Below, piece by piece: positions 34,201-47,964 of a stretch of 64,000 nucleotides of DNA (its first letter is position 1; each line of letters begins with the position of its first letter). The notes below the pieces were generated by a model. The model was given only the letters and a program-made list of their open reading frames with translations. It searched no databases and was not told the DNA's origin. A program made the translations under genes and the position numbers. The stretch spans positions 1,984,001-2,048,000 of the forward strand of contig JAKJHU010000083.1 in NCBI GenBank assembly GCA_022316685.1, in the 5' to 3' direction. The stretch comes from Progne subis subis. Lineage: Eukaryota; Chordata; Aves; Passeriformes; Hirundinidae.

Positions 34201-34767
34201 TCTCTGCCATCTTGCTTGCTCTGCAGAAATTCTTCCTTATTCTTTGCAGCCACACTACTTTTTAGAAAAGGTTATCAATAAGAACAAGGTGTCATTTAAA
34301 GTTTTTCATGAATCAGTAAGGATCCAGATTTCCCTGGCAAAACTCCACAAGTTTCCAGGAAGCTGAAGTTTTTACTCTTCATTTCCACATTGTAATTCAG
34401 CTCATGAATGTGGTGTGAACTACAAAAGGGAGGAAACCTTCAGAGAACAATTCCTGCAGATCTCTGGACAGCCTGAGAAATCTCATTTTCCTTATCAGCC
34501 CTGTGCTTCCTCTTCCTGATCCCAAAGTGTGTGCCCAGGTGTAGAGTGGAACTTTTTTTTTGGAAGGTTCTTTCTCTTTCTTTTTTGTGGGAGGCTGGGA
34601 GGGGAAGGTATTGCAAAGTTGCTGTTCTCTTGTTTATTTTCTGATTGAACACATGTAATTCCTGCCATTCTCGTGTACTTCTGCTAAAAGCAACCCTGCA
34701 AATGCACACCCCGCAGGGATGAGGAGGAATTTCCTTCCCAGCACTGATGTCCTGCTGTGTTTTGCAG
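28221..34767 (+). other. SYN2: SYN2 intron 9
   Basis: 6.5 kb. Contains a cryptic exon-like segment at 28645-28699 (see findings), an oligo-T at 31635-31654, a C/T-rich stretch at about 30.97-31.43 kb, an AT-rich patch at 33.42-33.51 kb and a three-copy 20-bp repeat at 34.02-34.08 kb. No recognisable gene. Confidence 0.75.
34021..34080. repeat. Three-copy 20-bp tandem repeat
   Basis: Three adjacent 20-bp units, each starting (G/A)AGAAATAACAAAT, at 34021, 34041 and 34061. They differ only in the last 5-6 bases and the first base. It is a small recent duplication in intron 9. Confidence 0.9.
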
Positions 34768-34917
34768 GTGATGGACTGTGCCATGCCCCTGATTGGGGAG
34801 CACCAGGCCGAAGACAGGCAGCACATCACCGAGTTAGTTGTAAGCAAAATGAACCAAATGTTGTCCAAAACTCCTATTCCATCTCCTCAGAGACCCACTG
34901 CCACTCAGCAGCCTCAG
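34768..34917 (+). CDS. SYN2: SYN2 exon 10: end of domain C and start of proline-rich linker
   Basis: 150 nt, exactly 50 codons, phase 0 at both ends. The peptide begins VMDCAMPLIGEHQAEDRQHI, continues TELVVSKMNQMLSKTP and ends SPQRPTATQQPQ. The first part is the last helix of synapsin domain C; the Pro/Gln-rich end leads into domain G. Mammalian synapsin II has Ser where this has Ala in CAMP (from memory of the family). The acceptor is GTTTTGCAG and the donor CAG|GTAGGA. Confidence 0.95.
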
Positions 34918-37900
34918 GTAGGATAAAATTAAATTTAAATTAAATTAAAATAGAGTGTCTTGGTCTATCATTTTAAGCTCAAAGTATTCCTCCAAGAATT
35001 CGGACACCTGTGGAAACTCAAGGATTCGAGAATTCCCTGACACATTTTATCAGTTTGTCACATTTCAATGAGACTGTCTGCAGATATAATCAAGAAGTGC
35101 AAGTGTTGCTGTGTTTCTTCCTGTGGGTTCAGGGAATTACCAGGCTTTGTACTCTTTCCTTTCAGTCCCATATAGAAAATACCATGGAAATACCAGGAAG
35201 CACTGTCATTGAAAACCCTCATCCTGAGGATGTCAAAAATAATACTGAACAATCCTTGTTCTTTTGAGAAATTAATTACGTTATAATCTTTTTTTATATG
35301 CTGCAATTCACAAAAATACCTTAGAAATCTAGGAAACTCCTGAAATATGTTCAGCATAGTAGAAGACACGGGCTAAAGATTGCGAATAGATGCATTTCAC
35401 TTGTGTCATCTTGCATGACCTGACAGTTAAAGTGTGAGGATGAAGAATTCTGTCCCTGGCCTTGCTACCAGCTGGCTTCAGGGAATTGTCTTTGTGTTTC
35501 TATGTCCATGCTTTAAAAAATGTGGGGTTCTTTGTTCTGATCCTTTAAATAACTTTTGCGAGTGTGGCATTTTTGTTAAAGGCTCTGGGAGCAGAAAAGT
35601 TGGGAGAGGTGTGGATGTGCTGGGTGGAATTTGATGGGTAAGGAATTGGGTGGGTGTTTAAACAGAAGCTAGTAACAAGTGGTGACCTGGGGGGTCTGTA
35701 CTAAAAAAGGGTTTATAAACTCCTTTTTTTAATCAGGACTGAGTGGCAGGGGGATGATTTGAAACTGAAAGGTATTTAGATTAGACATACATTCTTTACA
35801 ACGAGGCTAGTGAGGAGCTAGAACAGTTTGTGCAGAGAAGCTGTGGGTAAAATATAATCCAATCCACCCTGCCCATGACCTGTTCAGGGTTCTGGTGCTG
35901 CCCTGGACCTCTGCACTCCACGGGCATCAGCTGAACACCAGAATCAGCCAAACTGTAAGCCAGGAATTGCCAAGCCTAAATAGCTAAATACCAAGCCAAA
36001 ATCGAGGATCTATTTTTGCTCCCAGCAGGCTCCACACCAGGTAAACAATTTGAAAACAATTTTGTGGCCTACCTCAGACAGAGCAGTTCTTGAGGCAGAG
36101 TGACTAATTTGTTCTTCAAATATCTCATCATGCTTTAAGATATAAAAATACCCCATCCCACATGAAAAAAAAATGAGTGGTGTGGCTTCTATTTATGTTG
36201 CAGCCACTTGAAACTAAGCACAAAATTGTTTCAGCCACAGAACCACATACAATGGAGAAATTTCCGTCCAACATGACTCAAGTCCATTGTAAAGGGCACT
36301 AAGAGAGAAAGAAGAAGAGGAAAAAATAAATCACCTTTTGCCAAAATAGTTCCTTTTAGGATCAACAGATTATCCATGTATTAAAATGGAGTGAAGAGTC
36401 AAATTTAGAGTTATCCAGTCAATACAAGTCAACAGAAATCAAAATTTAAAGTAGTAACGGACATCGCTACCACATGAATAGATTCACATTTGATATTTCA
36501 CATTTGGGGGGAAAAGGGGCAGGTCTTGGGTAGGCTGTCCTGGATTTGAGGGCAGCCAGGGTAGGAGGAGCATTTACTGATTCTGCTGTCATCCAAAGAA
36601 ACTGGCTGTTTGTTGGACGGAAATAAAGTTTCCAAGCATTCCCAAGGAAAATCTGCCCACCTGAGTCCAGAATGAAAACAGAGTCCAAGGAGCATTTTCA
36701 GAAGGCTCCTGAATTCCTCAGTCATTGCTGTCACTCAGCATGTCCATGGAAAGGGGTTTTTGCTCTTAAACCAGAGTTTTGGAAGAATGTAGAGATGATA
36801 TTCTGGGATGGTGGACTTCTGGTAGGTTCCTGTTTAGTTCAGGTTATTCCTGAAGGGTTCAGACCTTACTGATGGCAGCGAGACGTTATTCCACATTGAT
36901 CTCCTTGGCCTTAGCCTATCCTTACATTATGGGTTGCACTTAAGCAAAAAAATGCTGAGAAAACCAGAGATACTCCTTCAGAATATTTGCAATGTCTGTC
37001 ACTTTTCCTCTCAGTTAATCAGACTCTTAAAATTTGCCTTGTTGTACCAGTTCATGACAGGTAAAGGGGACCTGATTTTCTGCTGAAGATTCCATTTGCA
37101 AACACCCATTCATCTTCCCAGCTTTAGGGGAAAATCATGAAACACGTTTGTAGAGTTTAAACCTGATAACTCTTCATGTGTAGTTAATTTTTAGCTGGGT
37201 TTTGCTAAAATTTTTAAAACAAAGCTGCCCCTTTCACTTTTGAACAGCCTTTCCTAGTGTAAGAAATTATTTCCTATCTTTGAGAAACATTCAGTTCATC
37301 TGCAGGACAGGGGGACACTGCCCATTTCAACAGGTGACACAAAATGCGAACCCAGTAATTAATTTATCCCAAATCAGCTCTGTGCACATGTAAAAACCAA
37401 AGTACCCGAGATATCAAAGAGTAATTGCTGAGTTTTACTACTTCTGCTTTGAAATGAGCAGCCTGTGTGCTCAATAATACAGCTGCAGATGTGCCACGCT
37501 CTGAATTTATTATTTATAATAAAAATAATATTTATTTCTTATTTATAATAATTTATAATATTGATTATAAATTACCTGGGGGTTTTCAAAGTGTTTCTAT
37601 TTTAGTCCAGACGGTAACACTGGGCTGGATTGGACACAAAGACATGCCTCAGTCTATAATGGTCAGCCCCACTCCAATTAAGCATCCATCAGAAAACAAA
37701 CCCATGATTGGGCAAATCAGCCTTTGTTTAGCCCTGGGCAGCCAAGTCCTGGTGGGGATGGCTGGCCCTGCAGTGTTCTGAAGGCTGGCAAAGCTCTCCC
37801 TGTCCCAGTGCCAGAGGGAACAAATTCTAAAGGGGAAACCTCACAGCGACAGCTCCTGGTGTTGTTAAACCCATTAAACCTGGGATATCTGGAGGAGGAG

Positions 37901-40900
37901 ACTTTTTAAATATGTGTTTTCTACCTTACCTGGTTCTTTATCTGAAAACTCTTGCCCACACTCTGTAGCAAGTTCTGCTGGTGCACAGAGGGCAGAGAAG
38001 TTGGGCAGAAGGAGACACAGAAATTATACCTGTTTTGCTAAAAAAGTCCTTCAAAAATGAATTTGTTTCTATTATTGAAATTGTGATCATTTCTTTTACC
38101 CCAAACCATGCTGAAAATAGAACTTTGGGAATGTGATTTTGAAAGCTTTCCATAAACAAACCTGCTTTACCTGCATGCCACAAAATTGTGTATTTTCTAT
38201 ATTTTTTAACCTTTTTGACTACTTTTGACAGATCTTTAGAGAAGCCTCTTCCAATTTTTTTCCAAAAATCACGAAAATAAGTTAAACTACCCAGTGAATC
38301 TGCTCTGGATTTGCAGAGCTCTGCAGGAGCTGGCTTAGGCTCGTTCCTTGACCATTTCTTTTGTGTATAAAACAACAAAAATGGTCAAACATCCACTCAG
38401 AGATGCCTGAGGTGAATTGTGCTGGAGGAAATTCTGCAGAGAAAATGACATTGTCCGTGAGAATTTGCATAAAATGCAAATGTTTATGGGCATGTGAGCA
38501 GCTGGACATGAAGGAAATCCTGTTAAGAAGCTGTTCATTCAGTCCTGTTCCATTACCCACGAAAAATAAGGAATTTATTTCCTTAATGGAAGGAAATAAG
38601 GAAGGGATTTGTGTTTTGGAGCACAATATCCATGACATGATGACATCACAAGGAACAGAGCATTCCCAGCTACATCCTGGTTCTGTTTGGTGTCAAAGGA
38701 AGGAGTGGCACAGTGCTAACAAATCAATCATAAAATCAGCGTATTCTCCATTCCATGACCCTTTGCATGATGTAATTTATCCAGTTTTATTGTTCCATGT
38801 CCAGAGAGAAAACTGAACCACACGTGGACAACATAAATAGCAAAAAGTGTGAATTCCAGAGAGAAAATCAATCCATCAGCAAAATCCCTGTTCCTGGCTT
38901 TCCATAGTAGTAGTCAGAATTCTGATACTTCTCATTGTTTGGATTTAGTGGGATTTTTTTTAAAGGAAACTACTTATGATGAGCAGCAATTTGCTTCCAA
39001 TCACAGAAGTTTTTATGATGACCAGAAAATGCAGTTATTTGGTTTGGTCTTAGCTGAAGAGAGCATATTTAATTGGGAAGGATCCCCTCATGGGGTTATG
39101 TGGAAATGGAGAATTCAGCATTAGTTCACTGTCCGTAAAAGTCCTTTTAAATCATAAATAAATCATCCGTGCTAAGATAAACGACACTTACTAAAATACT
39201 TTCAGGGTTCTTGTGGATGCCTTCCTCAATATTGGTAGAGAATCGAAACCACTGTCATCAAAACTCACAAAGAGCAAAGAAAAATACAGCTGGGGAATAG
39301 AAACACAGCCTGGAACACAACACATTCCAAAGGTTATTTAAGTCAAAAGCCATTCCGAAAACTCATTTCTGCTGGAGGTGGTGCCCCTGTACTGCAGTAT
39401 TTTGGTTATTTGCATCCCAGCGACACCTTGTGGCTTCTCCTCTGGACTAAATGATTTGGGGATTTATCTATATTTTGAGGCATTATGTCCTAATCCATAA
39501 GGATTTTTAATGTGTCACCTTAAAAATCTTTTTTTCTACATATTTTACAAATCAGAAATGCTCCATACTCAAAAGCTTTTTGTCACGTTATTGTATTGTA
39601 TTTCTTTGGGGTTTTTTAATTATTATTTTAATATGGAATATATTTTAATAGGCTACCTTAATATACACATATATAACTGTATATATACAAACACACATAC
39701 ACAAACTTTATCTGTGTGTGCTTATTTTAATCAAAAAAACTTACTTTTTACGTTAGTGAAAATACAAGAACAGCTGGTACTCTTTTAGATCCCAATACAA
39801 ACATAGGGCATTAAGAAAAGCCGCAGAAAATAAACAAGTAGAAGCTCACCACATCCTTGGAAAAGGCTACATTTGGGGCACAGATTATCCAGAAAAATTT
39901 ATTTATCACAAGTATAAAATGATGGGGGTTTTGGTTTTTTTTCCTTACACTGAGGTTGTTTTGTCCACCTTTAACACAAGGCAACAACAGAGGCAGGACT
40001 CAACTGGAACTGCTGATGGAGGGACGTTCAAGTATTTAAAACAGTCCCCATTTCATTAACAAATCTATTCAATTAATAAATTAATCTGACTTGATTTATT
40101 TTAAACATTTGAATTCCACATGCAGGTATTGCAATATATCAAAACCACAAAGTTCATGCCGGAAAAAAAACCCTAAAATCTTTAATATCGAGAAGGACAC
40201 AGCATATAAATAACTGAGCAGGAATTTTACTGGCAAAGTGATGGTGAAAGTGAAAATAATTGGTTTAAAATCCTTCCTGAGCTCCTGCACCAGCAGATGG
40301 AGTGAGAGCCAAGGCAGGCACAGGAGCTGCTCAGAGCTGGTTTTGAGTCTCCCCCTGGACACAGATCCCAGGTTTAACTGGGGATAAATCTGTACAAAAA
40401 CTCTGGGATTTTAGCTGTGAATATGTCCATGAAAGGAGGGGGACTTAATCAAAACACTGACAATGGTTCTCCTGCTCAGCTTGGCTCAGTGTGCCAAGAA
40501 ATAACCAAAGGTGCCCTTCTGAAGGGATCTGATGGCCTTTAGATTCTAGAATAATACAATAAAGGTCAAATATTAAGGGTTTAGGGCTATTTGGTCAAAA
40601 GTTCTACTGTCATCAACAGAAATTTGTCCAAATGAAATGAAGTTTTCCTTGGTGTAGCCTGATTTTTTTGTTGTTGTTGCTGTTAAATTTCTGAGTACTC
40701 TACACTGAGCAGTGTACCTGGAAAAAGAAATTATTTCTGCAGAAAAGCCAACAAAAGCTTGGCAAGATAAAAATTTGCTCACAAACTGAGAAGAGAATCC
40801 CAAAGGAAAAAGCCCCTGACAGGGTTGGGTTTCAGGCCCAGGAGGATTTGGATGATTCAGTTGTCTGTAGGATGCAGTTCTTCAGTCTCAGTGCTGACTT

Positions 40901-43900
40901 TTTAATTCAGAAAGCCACAAAGTGCTGGTAAAACTGAAAAACAAAGCCATATTTATACTTAATAGAAATTTTCCCACATTTCTCCTAAACATAATAACAT
41001 TCATATTCTCTTTTTGTCTTCAGTCACACAACAAAATGATGCTTTCCCTAACTTTTTATTGCCTCCTGCCACATGATCTCCTGATCATCTCACAATCGGC
41101 TGGTGGTATTGGGAATTCTGACACTCCATGGTCCCTCCCCTCAAGAAGAAAGAAAATATTTGGGGTTTAAAGTAATCCTGAGCCCACCATGATGGAGTGG
41201 CCTGTCTGCTCTTGGCAAACTTCTGCGAGAAGCAGCTTTTCGGTCCTAAAGGCATTTTTTTGGGGAAAAATCTTGCAAAAATTTTGCAAAAATTCTCCTC
41301 ATTCCATTCTAGAGTAAACCCCTTCCTTTTCCAAATCAGAGCAAGGGAAGCAGTGATGCCATGGTTACAGACCAGGGAAAAGCTGCCACAGACACAAACA
41401 GGACAGGAGAGCCCAGGGTTGGGCCTCTCAGGTTTGTCTCAGTGCTGTAATTACATCACAGATAACATCCCTTGATTTTTTTACTTTTTTTTTTAAATCT
41501 TATCTTATTTTTCATCTATTTTTACACTCTGATCTTGTTTATTTAAGCTGAACCTAACAGAAATATCTTTTTTTGAAGGCTGTTCCTTGGTCTCCCTTCC
41601 ATTTCCCACTGTGGTGGGTGTTCCCTCTCTGTTTTGTTTTTTTTTTTTAATTATTGTTCCTTGTCTCCACTTGACTTTTCTGTTTGATTTCTCTGACCTT
41701 TAAATCATACCCTGATAAGCAGAGGGGCTTGGCTTTTCTCCATGTTTAACTTGCAGGAACTCTGCTCCTCTCCCCAGAAATCCCTGCCACGGTTTATTTT
41801 CAATGAGCACAGTGTGCTAAACGTGAGTCAAAATCTTTAAACAAGGAGAAGCACGAAGAGAAATGATGGAAGAATCCAAGCCCAGAGCAGCTCATTTTCA
41901 AATATTCTTGATTTGTCCATCGGGGGGGAAAAAAAAAAAAAAAAAAAAGCAAGCCTCACACACAGACACACTTCCAACTCTGGAATGTGGGGATGGATTT
42001 CTTGAGATGCCAGCAGGACAAACCTGTCTTCAGCTGCTTCCAAATCCCCCTCCAGGGTCTTTCAGCTTCTAACAGAGACTTTTTCAGAGCCCAGAGCAGC
42101 CCCCAAAGCACCAGTGGGTGGCTGAGTGCAGCAGCAGCCCCAGAGGGGCAAGAAGAGAAGCTGGGCGTGGTTTTGGTGTTTGGTTCTTAGCAGAGCCCTG
42201 AAATTCACTTTTATTTGGGGACAGTTCAGGTCTCTCTCCCAGTGCCTCTTTTCTGTGCCCACTCCATGGCTCTGTGACTCTAAAAACACAAAATGGGGGT
42301 GCTCAGACTGGGCTTGAGGCTGCTCCACCATCTGTTTGCCAGGCTCTCTCCTTTCCAAGGGTAAACCTCTGCTCTGAATGGATCCAGTGATGACGGATCT
42401 CTGGGGCTCAAGGTGAACCTCTGCAGAATTTAAGCTCCTCCTGTTCATGCAAGGATCACTTGCCATCCCATATTTCAAAATAGTCAGAAATATAACTTTC
42501 TTTTTGTTAAAACTGGAGGAGCAGGCACAGCACAACATCACCCCAAATCCCTGGGCTCAGGGGGCAAAACCTTCCCTACAACTTTCGCCCTCAGCACAGG
42601 ATTTTGGCACTGTCCAGCCCCACCTTGTCCACTGTGGATGTGGAGGTTCCTCTGTACACTGTGAAAGGTTAGAGGAAATTCACCTTGCCAGTCACAGGAT
42701 GTTCTCCTGGATCTTCTGAACCCTTTTCACTGCTTTTCCCTGTCTTTGAGCTCTTTGCCCGCTCCAAAGTCCCCTCACTGTCAGTGTCAGCACACGGGGG
42801 AGCTCGCTGCTCTCCCAGACTCTGCATTCCCTCCCTCTGCGTGGGGAACAACCCTTTCCCTGGAAAGAGCTACCTGAAAGCTGCTGGTTTGAATCTTCCT
42901 TGCTCCAAAAGCACAAGTGAAAATCTTGCAACAGAAGAACAGAAGAAGACATTTTTAAAAGCATCGTTGTCCATTGCAATAATGGCTGTGGAAGGCAGCA
43001 GGAAGCTTTGAGAACTGGTGGTTCTTCAGAAATTCCTTTTCCCTGATAAGCTGACATGCTACTTCTCTAGAAACCTCATCAAATTGAGAGGCGGGGTTAT
43101 TTTTTGGTCAGCAGTGCTTTACCTTCTCCAGTGTAACTTGGCCATCACCAATATTTAGGGAGACCTGGCATGGAATTCTGTGTTTTGTGAATCAGCTGGT
43201 TTTTTCATTTCCGAGATGAAGGTGGTTTCATTTTCCCCTGCATCTCATTTTCAGCTTTTATCCCGCCTGCCATCTTGCCCTTACTCTGTGTTTATCATAA
43301 TCTATAACACTTCAAGCATTCATTTACTATTTACTCTCCACTTACATTCTCTCAATGACCTCTCTCCTCAGCAATTGCATTTTTTTCTTAGTTCTCCTGT
43401 TGCTTAAGTGCTTTAGTATTTATTCCTGTTCCTTTATGAGCTCTAACTCAGCTCATATTTTGGCATCTCTCAATTGATCCCTCTTCTTCTTGACCTGAAA
43501 AACGTGTCTTTCCCCTCAAATATTGAAATACCTATGAAAAGCTCCTGTCCTTGCATTACAAAGAAAACCAAACGAGACCCAAAAACAACTCTACGTGCTC
43601 CAACTACAGTTCACAAAGTCTTCAACCTCAGCCAAATCAAAATCAATTTTTGCTGGGACTCTGTTTAGCATCTCTTTTGCTCAAGGGCTATTTCCCTGCC
43701 AAGTTGCTGTTTTTCCTCCCACCCATTTCAACATTCTTCAGACTGTTCAAAATTCAAGTGTCTATGAATCCAATCTGCATTTATATAAAGGTAGAAAAAG
43801 AAGTATTGCCCTGATCAAATTCTAAGACAACTTATTTGAAGAATAAACAGCTTTTTCTGCCAGTTCTACCCCTAGAACTCTAAGGAGACAGTTTCAGGTA

Positions 43901-44919
43901 AGCGTGGAAAGGAGGGAAGTGCCACAGGGACATCTAGAGACATTTATACTCTATTAGTGGGGTTTGTGCTCTGGCTGTAATTAGGAATATTCCTAAAGGT
44001 CATTATGCAGCCAAATCCTCACTTGTCTTACCCAGAGCTGAAAAATCCCTGGATGTGCAGTGTTCGTGTGGCTTGGAAGCTTCCCCAAGTGAAGCTGTAT
44101 TTTGGGGGAGCAATTATATAAACAGCAAACCCCTTTGAGAAACAGAGCTCCTTTATGCAGCCCTACAGAATGATCCTGTCAACATGAGCAGCCCCTTCTC
44201 CTTGGGAATTCAGGTGGGATGTGAAAACTGTGTTCCAAAAAGTGAAAACCAAAGGGGCTCCTCCTGCCATCAGCCACCGCATCTCATTCCTGTAATCCTA
44301 AACCATCCCAAGCATACTCCTGCGCCGCTGATTCTGCTCTTTAGCTCTGAGCATCCAAATGAGGACCTGTGCAGGGCCATTTTCCATGATAAAATCCTGC
44401 ATTTAACCCTTGATCCTTGCAGTTTTTGAGCTCAGCCTGTTTGCAACTCAGAGCTGCAGCACAGGAAAATGTTTGTGCCACAGGAAGGTAGAAGGAGGGT
44501 GGATTTGTACGCTGGGCAGCAAAGAAAAGAGAAAATCAGCAAGAGGGGTGAATCCGTGTGCAGGACAGGTCTGGTCCAGCAGCTCTGCTCAGAGAGGAGC
44601 TCCCACAACTGCTCTGGCATCACCTTGCAGAGGTGAGAACAGTCTGCAGTTCATTTGCCAACAACTGGGGTTTAGAAGGAGCCTGGATGTTATTAAAGGT
44701 CTTGGCTCAGGGCAGCAAACAAGGCTGGTTCAAAGCCTGCCTTTAATATCAGGTATCAAGGTTTCTGACTGTCTGAAAGAAAGGCTCTTGAAAAGGGCTC
44801 GATCACTACAGACCACTGAAAAACCATGAGTAAGATTTCTCAATTAGGAATGTGATGCTAATTAGACTTTTTGGGTCAGCTTGGGTGGGTTGGCTAATTA
44901 GCCAAAAGTAATATACCCA

Positions 44920-45520
44920 TGTGATTGGCCTGGAGTGTGGGTGAGGTTCCTGGAAGCACCAGGTGATATCTGGCGGAAAAAAAAAAAAAAAAAAAAAAAA
45001 GAAAAAGAAAAAAAATTTTAAAAAAAAGAGTGTGTGGGTGGTAAAATCAGGACAGCTACAGTCAGTGACTGGAGAGGGGGAGATACACTTTCAACAGAAA
45101 ATGCACAAGGCTCTCAACTCTCAGGAGAGCTGAGGGAAGGATTAGCGAGCTCCTATATAATGTTTATTGAAAGCTTGGTTTAGGATAAAATCATCTCTTT
45201 GTGAGATGGGAGATAGGCAGATTGCATAAGGGCTGGTGTGGTCGTGTCAAGTCAGCGAAGTCGTGTGATAAAACCTGAGACATTTCAGTGCAAAAACAAA
45301 TGGCAGATCTGCTCCAGCCTCGGGGCACGGGGCAGACAGAGGCCCTGCAGATGTTGTTCTGACATTCAAGTGGATGTGAATTTAAACTGCCAGCCTGTGT
45401 TTCTAAATAAAACACCAGTTTTACCTACGTAGCCTTTTGTTTTAACAGAAAAGGGTAGCGCTTATTGTTGGATTATTCCTTTTTCCTGACCCAGAGACGG
45501 GGGTCCTGAGAGGCGTTTTT
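44920..45520 (+). mobile_element. Possible solo LTR of an endogenous retrovirus
   Basis: LTR-like order of signals: TATATAA at 45154-45160, AATAAA at 45406-45411, then a U5-like end reading TTCCTGACCCAGAGACGGGG and CCTGAGAGG. A long A tract (44977-45028) sits in the putative U3. No gag/pol/env reading frame flanks it, and I could not find a convincing target-site duplication, so the boundaries are approximate. It could be ordinary intron sequence with chance signals. Confidence 0.3.
44977..45028. repeat. A-rich tract
   Basis: 24 consecutive A, then a mixed A/G/T continuation to 45028. It is a simple repeat. Confidence 0.9.
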
Positions 45521-45619
45521 CAAACTTTTATTCCATTTTCAGTCTCATATGAATGGTGAGAGGGTTCAGATGTTACAATTAACTATATTAGAATCAGAAG
45601 CCAAACTATTTCCTAATTA

Positions 45620-45845
45620 CAACATGTTATAATATATATTATGTTATATTATGTTATATTTTTATATCATATATTATTGTATATCATATAGTACATAGTA
45701 CTATACATAATATAGTATATATAACATAATATATCTTATATCTATCTTATAGCTTTTATCTTATATCATCTTATATCTTATATCTTATTTATTATGTATT
45801 CATTATTATTAATTAATTATTATTTATTAATTTTATATATATACA
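45620..45845. repeat. AT-rich block with ATATTATG/ATCTTAT near-repeats
   Basis: About 225 bp of almost pure A/T. It contains repeated TTATGTTATATT and TCTTATATCTTAT strings and inverted TATAT motifs, so it is prone to hairpins. It follows the possible LTR. Confidence 0.8.
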
Positions 45846-47903
45846 TGTTTCTTGGCCTATCAGCTTTTGCCACACAATGTTGCTAATGCCTTAAAGCCAG
45901 GCATTTAAAATTACCCCTCGTGGCTCCTACTACAGTACATCTTTCACGCTTCTATTTCTCCAAAGTACGTCTACAAATCCATTTCCCACAGCTCGTGTCC
46001 TCCCTGGCCTCCCTGTGCCACCGCTGAGAGCTCTAGCTTGGGCTGTGGCCCTTGGGAAGGGTAGGGAGCCCATCACGCGCTAATCATGATAATTACAATT
46101 ATAAAATACGCTGTGTGCTTTCTAACAAAGTTACTCGGTCAGTTTGGGCCTCCAGAAAGAAACTCTTGGAGTTCTTGAAGCCCCAAGCTTGGCTCTGTGC
46201 GCTTGGCTCTGTGCCACTGCCCCAGGAGCAGGGTGAGGAGTGCCAGGGTCATCCCGGCTCTGGGACAGGGCAGGAGCTGCTCCTCCAGGGAGCTTTTCAG
46301 CTCCGCACCCTGGGCTGTTTGCCCTGGTCTCCAAGGAGCTCCTGGTGCAGGTGCTGCAGGGAGCACGCTCTCCAGAGTGAATCCCACAAACTCTGAACGT
46401 GCCCAGGGCAGCGCGGCAGCTCCCGCATGAGGCTCCGAACATCGGAGCGGGGAGGGAAGCAAAACGAGAGGACTCCAACCAACAGTTGGTGACATTTTGT
46501 GGTGGCATTGTCTCTCCTCATAAAATTTTCTTATTTTCTACCTATCCTCACCCCTTTAGTGATGCTCGCCAGGAGCTGTGTGAGTGGGTCAGGTAAATCC
46601 AGGAGCAGAGTTTTTGTGGATCATTTTTACTTCTCATTTGGTCTCCTGCAGGTCGATAATGCTGAATAACTGAGAGTTTTACAGCTGCCCTGTGTCCTTT
46701 TATTTATGCATCTAAAGCAGACACAGCAACTTGCACCAGCTGCATGCACTGGAGAGTTGCTGTGCCATTCAGAACTCAACAGCTGCATTGCTGGGCAGGA
46801 ATTCAGAGCACCAGGAGCAAGATTTATTCTGTAAATAAAGCACTAGGAGTGAGATCAAATACAAATCTATCAGGAAAAAAAAAAACAAAAAACAAACCAG
46901 TAAGCTCTGTGAGAAATATGTTTAATTGATTTTGCATTTGCTCTTTAATAAATTCTGCATGTATTTTCCTCTTGACAGATGGCAATTTGATTTCTGGATA
47001 CCTGAAAAAAAAAATCCTAAGCTATTATGTCCAATGATTTAATGTCTTTCACCTTTCAAAAGTATTAGAGATGGGCCTAAGACAAAGTTTGAATTCAAAT
47101 ACTCCTGTTCCCAGAGGGTGTTCTGCTCCAAGATTTTGGTTCAGGCCCATCTTTTCCTTTCACAAGTATCCATGTGAAAAGGATGCTGCCAAATCAACCT
47201 CCTGTTTTGAAAAGTGAAGTATTACATGTGTTTCTAATAACATGTCAGATGGAGAAGCATGAAGTCATTTCAATTATTTTTATTATTTGTCTGTGGTTTT
47301 TGCTTTCTTCTTTCATTTTGCTTAGCTAAACAGTGAAGCTGGAGCAGCTCACCTCCCTCCCCATTTACAGCCAGCAAATCAAAGTTGAAAACTGTCACTG
47401 GCAAAACTCCTGCTCTGCAAACGCTTCTGGATACAAGTGAACGTAGTTAAAAATAAATTATTTCTTAAATTACACAAAGGTATCTGTTGAAATTCATTTC
47501 CTATTCAGTCTGTCCTTAAAAAAAAAAAAACAACAAAAAAAAAGAGAGAGCAGAAGCATTGAGAAGCAAAAAAATAGGTTCCTGGTGCTGGGAACTGAGG
47601 ATAAAGTCCCTCCCCAGATGGAGGTAAGGTTGGGAAGGCACTCCCTGCATCCTGATCACATGCTGCAGAAGGAAAACAGTTTTTTATAAGAGCTCAGCCT
47701 TGGCCTAGCCCAGAATTCATATATCATGTCAGGCAGCAGCTAAATTAAAAAATGGTATCTGGAATAAATTTCAAGTGTTCAGCCCCACCAATAAAGAGTT
47801 TTCTAATGAAAATAAAGACAAATTAGTGGAAAACTGGAATTGAGCTACTCTAATTTTATTTTCTTTTTTTTTTTTCTCTTCTGTTTTCAAATCTATTTTC
47901 CAG

Positions 47904-47964
47904 AGTGGATCACTAAAGGAGCCAGAGCCAAACAAAATCCCACCTCAGCGACCACCACCTCAAG
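47904..47964 (+). CDS. SYN2: SYN2 exon 11 as spliced in isoform IIa: domain G
   Basis: 61 nt, phase 0 to 1. It encodes SGSLKEPEPNKIPPQRPPPQ plus the first base of a Gly codon. This is the proline-rich domain G characteristic of synapsin II. The acceptor is CTATTTTCCAG. The donor is CAAG|GTTGTT, a weak site (T at +3, no G at +5). Splicing here joins to 51702 and continues in frame as Gly-Gly-Pro. Failure to splice gives the IIb tail. The Gly codon is Gly in both outcomes. Confidence 0.93.

Larger units (their letters stand above)
34918..47903 (+). other. SYN2: SYN2 intron 10
   Basis: 13 kb, the largest intron entirely inside the window. AT-rich patches at about 37.50-37.57, 39.59-39.72 and 45.62-45.85 kb, a poly-A at 41930-41948, a possible solo LTR at about 44.9-45.5 kb, and a GC-rich patch at about 46.15-46.45 kb with a duplicated GCTTGGCTCTGTGC. 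No protein-coding gene recognised. Confidence 0.7.
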
